The notes below the pieces were generated by a model. The model had not been told where the DNA came from. It did not search any database and saw only the letters and a program-made list of their open reading frames with translations. The position numbers were made by a program, and so were the translations under genes. DNA of 54,452 nt, taken from assembly GCA_027449125.1 (NCBI GenBank), contig DAIDME010000074.1:1-54452 (forward strand), written 5' to 3'. Source of the DNA: Solirubrobacterales bacterium (GTDB lineage Bacteria; Actinomycetota; Thermoleophilia; Solirubrobacterales; Solirubrobacteraceae). This document shows, in pieces, positions 52,577 through 54,452 of this stretch; position 1 is the first letter of the stretch, and each line of letters opens with the position of its first letter.

Positions 52577-53566
52577 CTACCGGGGCGCCTGCACGCCGAG
52601 CCGCTCGCACACGGACGCGACGATCGCCTCCACGCCCGGCAGGAACGCGTCCTCGAGCGGCGGGCTGAAGGGGATCGGGTGATCGGGCGTCGCCAGCCGC
52701 CAGACGTCGTCGATGTCGTGCAGCCCGTGCTCGGCGAGCACCGCCAGCACCTCTCCGGCCCAGCCGCCGGTCAGCGGTCCCTCCTCCACCGCGACCAGGC
52801 GGTTGGTCTTGGCAAGTGAGGCGAGCAGCGTCTCGTGGTCGAAGGGCCGCAGCGTGCGCAGATCCACGACCTCGGCCTCGACTCCCACCGAGCTCAGCCG
52901 CGCGGCAGCGTCCAGGCAGTCGCCGACGCCCTTCATGATCGAGACGAGCGTCACGTCTGAGCCCTCGCGCAGCACCCGCGCGCGCCCCAGCGCCGCCGGC
53001 TCGTCCAGCGCGCCGTCGAGCTCCTGCTTGACCGCGTAGAGCCGCTTGTGCTCGAGGAAGAGCACCGGGTTGTCGTCGGCGATCGACGCCTTCAGCAGCG
53101 CCAGCGCGTCCGCCGGCGTGGAAGGCGCCACGACCTTGAGCCCCGGCACGTTCTGAAACCAGGTCCCGGGGTTCTGCGAGTGGATCGCGCCGAAGCGCCC
53201 GCCCGCGCCCACGGCGGCGCGCACTACCAGCGGCACGCTGCCCTGCTCGCCGGAGAGGTAGAAGAACTTCGCCGCCTGGTTGACGATGCTGTCCATCGCC
53301 AGCGGCAGGAAGTCGCCGAACATGATCTCGATCACCGGCCGCAGGCCGCACACGGCGCTGCCGTAGGCGGCGCTCGTGATCGCGAGCTCCGAGATGGGCG
53401 TGTCGAAGACCCGCTCGGGCCCGTACTTCTCGTACAGGCCGGGCGTCGTCACGAACACGCCGCCGGCGATCGCCACATCCTCACCGAAGAGGATCACGCG
53501 CTCGTCGGCGGCCAGGGACTCGTCAAGCGCCTGGCGGATCGCCGCGCGGAACTCGAGCGTGGGCAT
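52577..53566 (-). CDS. 2-oxoacid (pyruvate/acetoin-type) dehydrogenase E1 component, beta subunit
   Basis: A 329-residue transketolase-like E1-beta. The start TLEFRAAIRQALDESLAADE, GEDVAIAGGVF, RVFDTPISELAITSAAYG and FGDFLPLAMDSIVNQAAK are the thiamine-diphosphate and subunit-contact regions; the C-terminal domain includes VVDLRTLRPFDHETL and VAVEEGP. It pairs with an E1-alpha presumably beyond the window. Pyruvate and acetoin complexes look alike here, so the substrate is open. It sits 20 bp after the E2 gene. Confidence 0.92.
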   Translation of the reverse strand: MPTLEFRAAIRQALDESLAADERVILFGEDVAIAGGVFVTTPGLYEKYGPERVFDTPISELAITSAAYGSAVCGLRPVIEIMFGDFLPLAMDSIVNQAAKFFYLSGEQGSVPLVVRAAVGAGGRFGAIHSQNPGTWFQNVPGLKVVAPSTPADALALLKASIADDNPVLFLEHKRLYAVKQELDGALDEPAALGRARVLREGSDVTLVSIMKGVGDCLDAAARLSSVGVEAEVVDLRTLRPFDHETLLASLAKTNRLVAVEEGPLTGGWAGEVLAVLAEHGLHDIDDVWRLATPDHPIPFSPPLEDAFLPGVEAIVASVCERLGVQAPR

Positions 53567-53586
53567 CGTAGGGCTCTCCTTGAGTC

Positions 53587-54452
53587 TCAGATCAACAGTT
53601 TCAGTGGGTTCTCGAGCGCCTCGCGCACGCTCGCCAGAAACGCCGCCGCGTCCGCCCCGTAGATCACGCGGTGGTCGGCGGTGAGCGTCATGCGCATCAC
53701 CCGGCGGGCCTCGAACGCGCCGTCGCGCACGACCACCCGCGGCTCGGCGGCGCCGAGCGCGAGGATCGCCGCCTGCGGCGGGTTGAGCACGGCGGTGAAC
53801 TCGTGCACCCCGTACATCCCGAGGTTCGAGACGGTGAAGGTCGCGCCCGCCATCTGCTCGGGCGCCAGCCGCCCGGCCCGCGCGAGCTCGGCCAGCTCGC
53901 GGGTCTCGCGCGCGATCTGGGCAAGCGACTTGGCGTCGGCGTCGTACACAGCCGGCACGAGCAGCGACTGGCCGGCGCCCGCTCCGGCGACCGCCACGCC
54001 GACGTTCACGCGCCCGTGCAGCTCGATCGCATCCCCGGCGAAGCTCGCGTTGACGCGCGGGTGCTCGCGCAGCGCCAGCGCGCAGGCGCGGGTCACGAAG
54101 TCACCGATCGATGGCAGTGGGTCGATGCCGCTCGAGCGCAGCTCTGCGCGCAGTGCGAATGCCGCCTCCATGTCGACCGCGACCGTCACGGTGAACTCGG
54201 GCGCCGCTTTGGCCTCGAGCATCCGCCGCGCGATCGTCGCCTGGGTCGCGGTCAGCGGCCGGCGCTCGCCCGCCGCCGCCGCCGCCGGCGCCGCCCCGAG
54301 CCGCTCGACGTCACGCTTGACGATCCGCCCGCCCGGCCCGCTGCCGGCCAGCGCCCGCAGGTCGACGCCGAGCACGTCCGCCAGGCGTCGCGCGACCGGC
54401 GATACCTGGACGCGGGCGTTGGCGCTGCCGCCGGCGGCCCGCTGGCTCGCCG
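53587..54452 (-). CDS. 2-oxoacid dehydrogenase E2 component (partial, N-terminus outside window)
   Basis: The visible 287 residues run to the window edge, so the lipoyl domain is missing. The peripheral-subunit-binding domain is complete (VSPVARRLADVLGVDLRALA, GPGGRIVKRDVERL), followed by an Ala-rich linker and the catalytic acyltransferase domain from about residue 70 of the visible part. The catalytic motif reads DHRVIYGADAAAFL: His is present, but the Asp of HxxxDG is Tyr. Ends in LENPLKLLI as usual. First gene of the visible minus-strand operon with E1-beta. Confidence 0.92.
   Translation of the reverse strand, partial: ASQRAAGGSANARVQVSPVARRLADVLGVDLRALAGSGPGGRIVKRDVERLGAAPAAAAAGERRPLTATQATIARRMLEAKAAPEFTVTVAVDMEAAFALRAELRSSGIDPLPSIGDFVTRACALALREHPRVNASFAGDAIELHGRVNVGVAVAGAGAGQSLLVPAVYDADAKSLAQIARETRELAELARAGRLAPEQMAGATFTVSNLGMYGVHEFTAVLNPPQAAILALGAAEPRVVVRDGAFEARRVMRMTLTADHRVIYGADAAAFLASVREALENPLKLLI

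Overview
This is a 54 kb chromosomal window of about 70% GC. Codon use is strongly biased, GTG and TTG starts are frequent, and some genes have leaderless-looking promoters. Gene content is actinobacterial: a fused PafB-PafC regulator, split proline dehydrogenase/P5C dehydrogenase, AcnA-type aconitase, EttA and TypA. The overall style suggests a member of the class Thermoleophilia (Solirubrobacter/Conexibacter-like). That placement is an inference from style; no rRNA is present to confirm it. I see no tRNA, rRNA, CRISPR array, transposase or phage gene.

Layout. 0-4 kb (minus strand): an MMPL transporter, a divergent dihydropteroate-synthase-like protein and an overlapping RibD-family reductase. 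4-8.4 kb: a GroES-like protein, a J-domain/TPR protein, a secreted NlpC/P60-like protein and EttA. 8.4-16.8 kb: a complete oligopeptide-type ABC importer with two paralogous solute-binding proteins, two permeases and one protein that fuses both ATPases; a tandem double hairpin separates the main binding protein from the permeases. 16.8-27.4 kb: HAD phosphatase, polytopic membrane protein, dienelactone hydrolase, M42 peptidase, aconitase, a coiled-coil NlpC/P60-like hydrolase and TypA/BipA.

27.36-28.5 kb is about 1.1 kb of mostly non-coding DNA. It carries three same-direction copies of an element headed by an 18-bp block containing GTCAwwTGAC. Each copy has an ATG 98-103 bp downstream on the minus strand. 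One copy leads to a 64-codon ORF, one to a region with strong hairpins, and one to the typA leader. The copy nearest 28.5 kb overlaps the start codon of a divergent CRP/FNR-family regulator. This is the best candidate in the window for something undescribed.

29.2-33.2 kb is an accessory stretch: a VapBC toxin-antitoxin pair, a GntR regulator with a membrane-anchored beta-propeller protein, a TetR regulator, and decayed pieces of TetR, GntR and PIN-domain genes.

33.2-54.4 kb is metabolic: a TetR-controlled beta-oxidation pair (thiolase plus FadB-type protein), a polysaccharide-deacetylase-like protein with an altered metal motif, a GH3 glycosidase, proline catabolism, an acetyltransferase, and a minus-strand HD-hydrolase/PafBC/RmlA run. 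These are followed by a GT4 glycosyltransferase/flippase-like/DedA envelope operon. The last run, on the minus strand, holds 2-oxoacid dehydrogenase E2 (cut by the window edge) and E1-beta, a cupin-HTH regulator, PgsA-type phosphatidyltransferase and an NAD-dependent epimerase.
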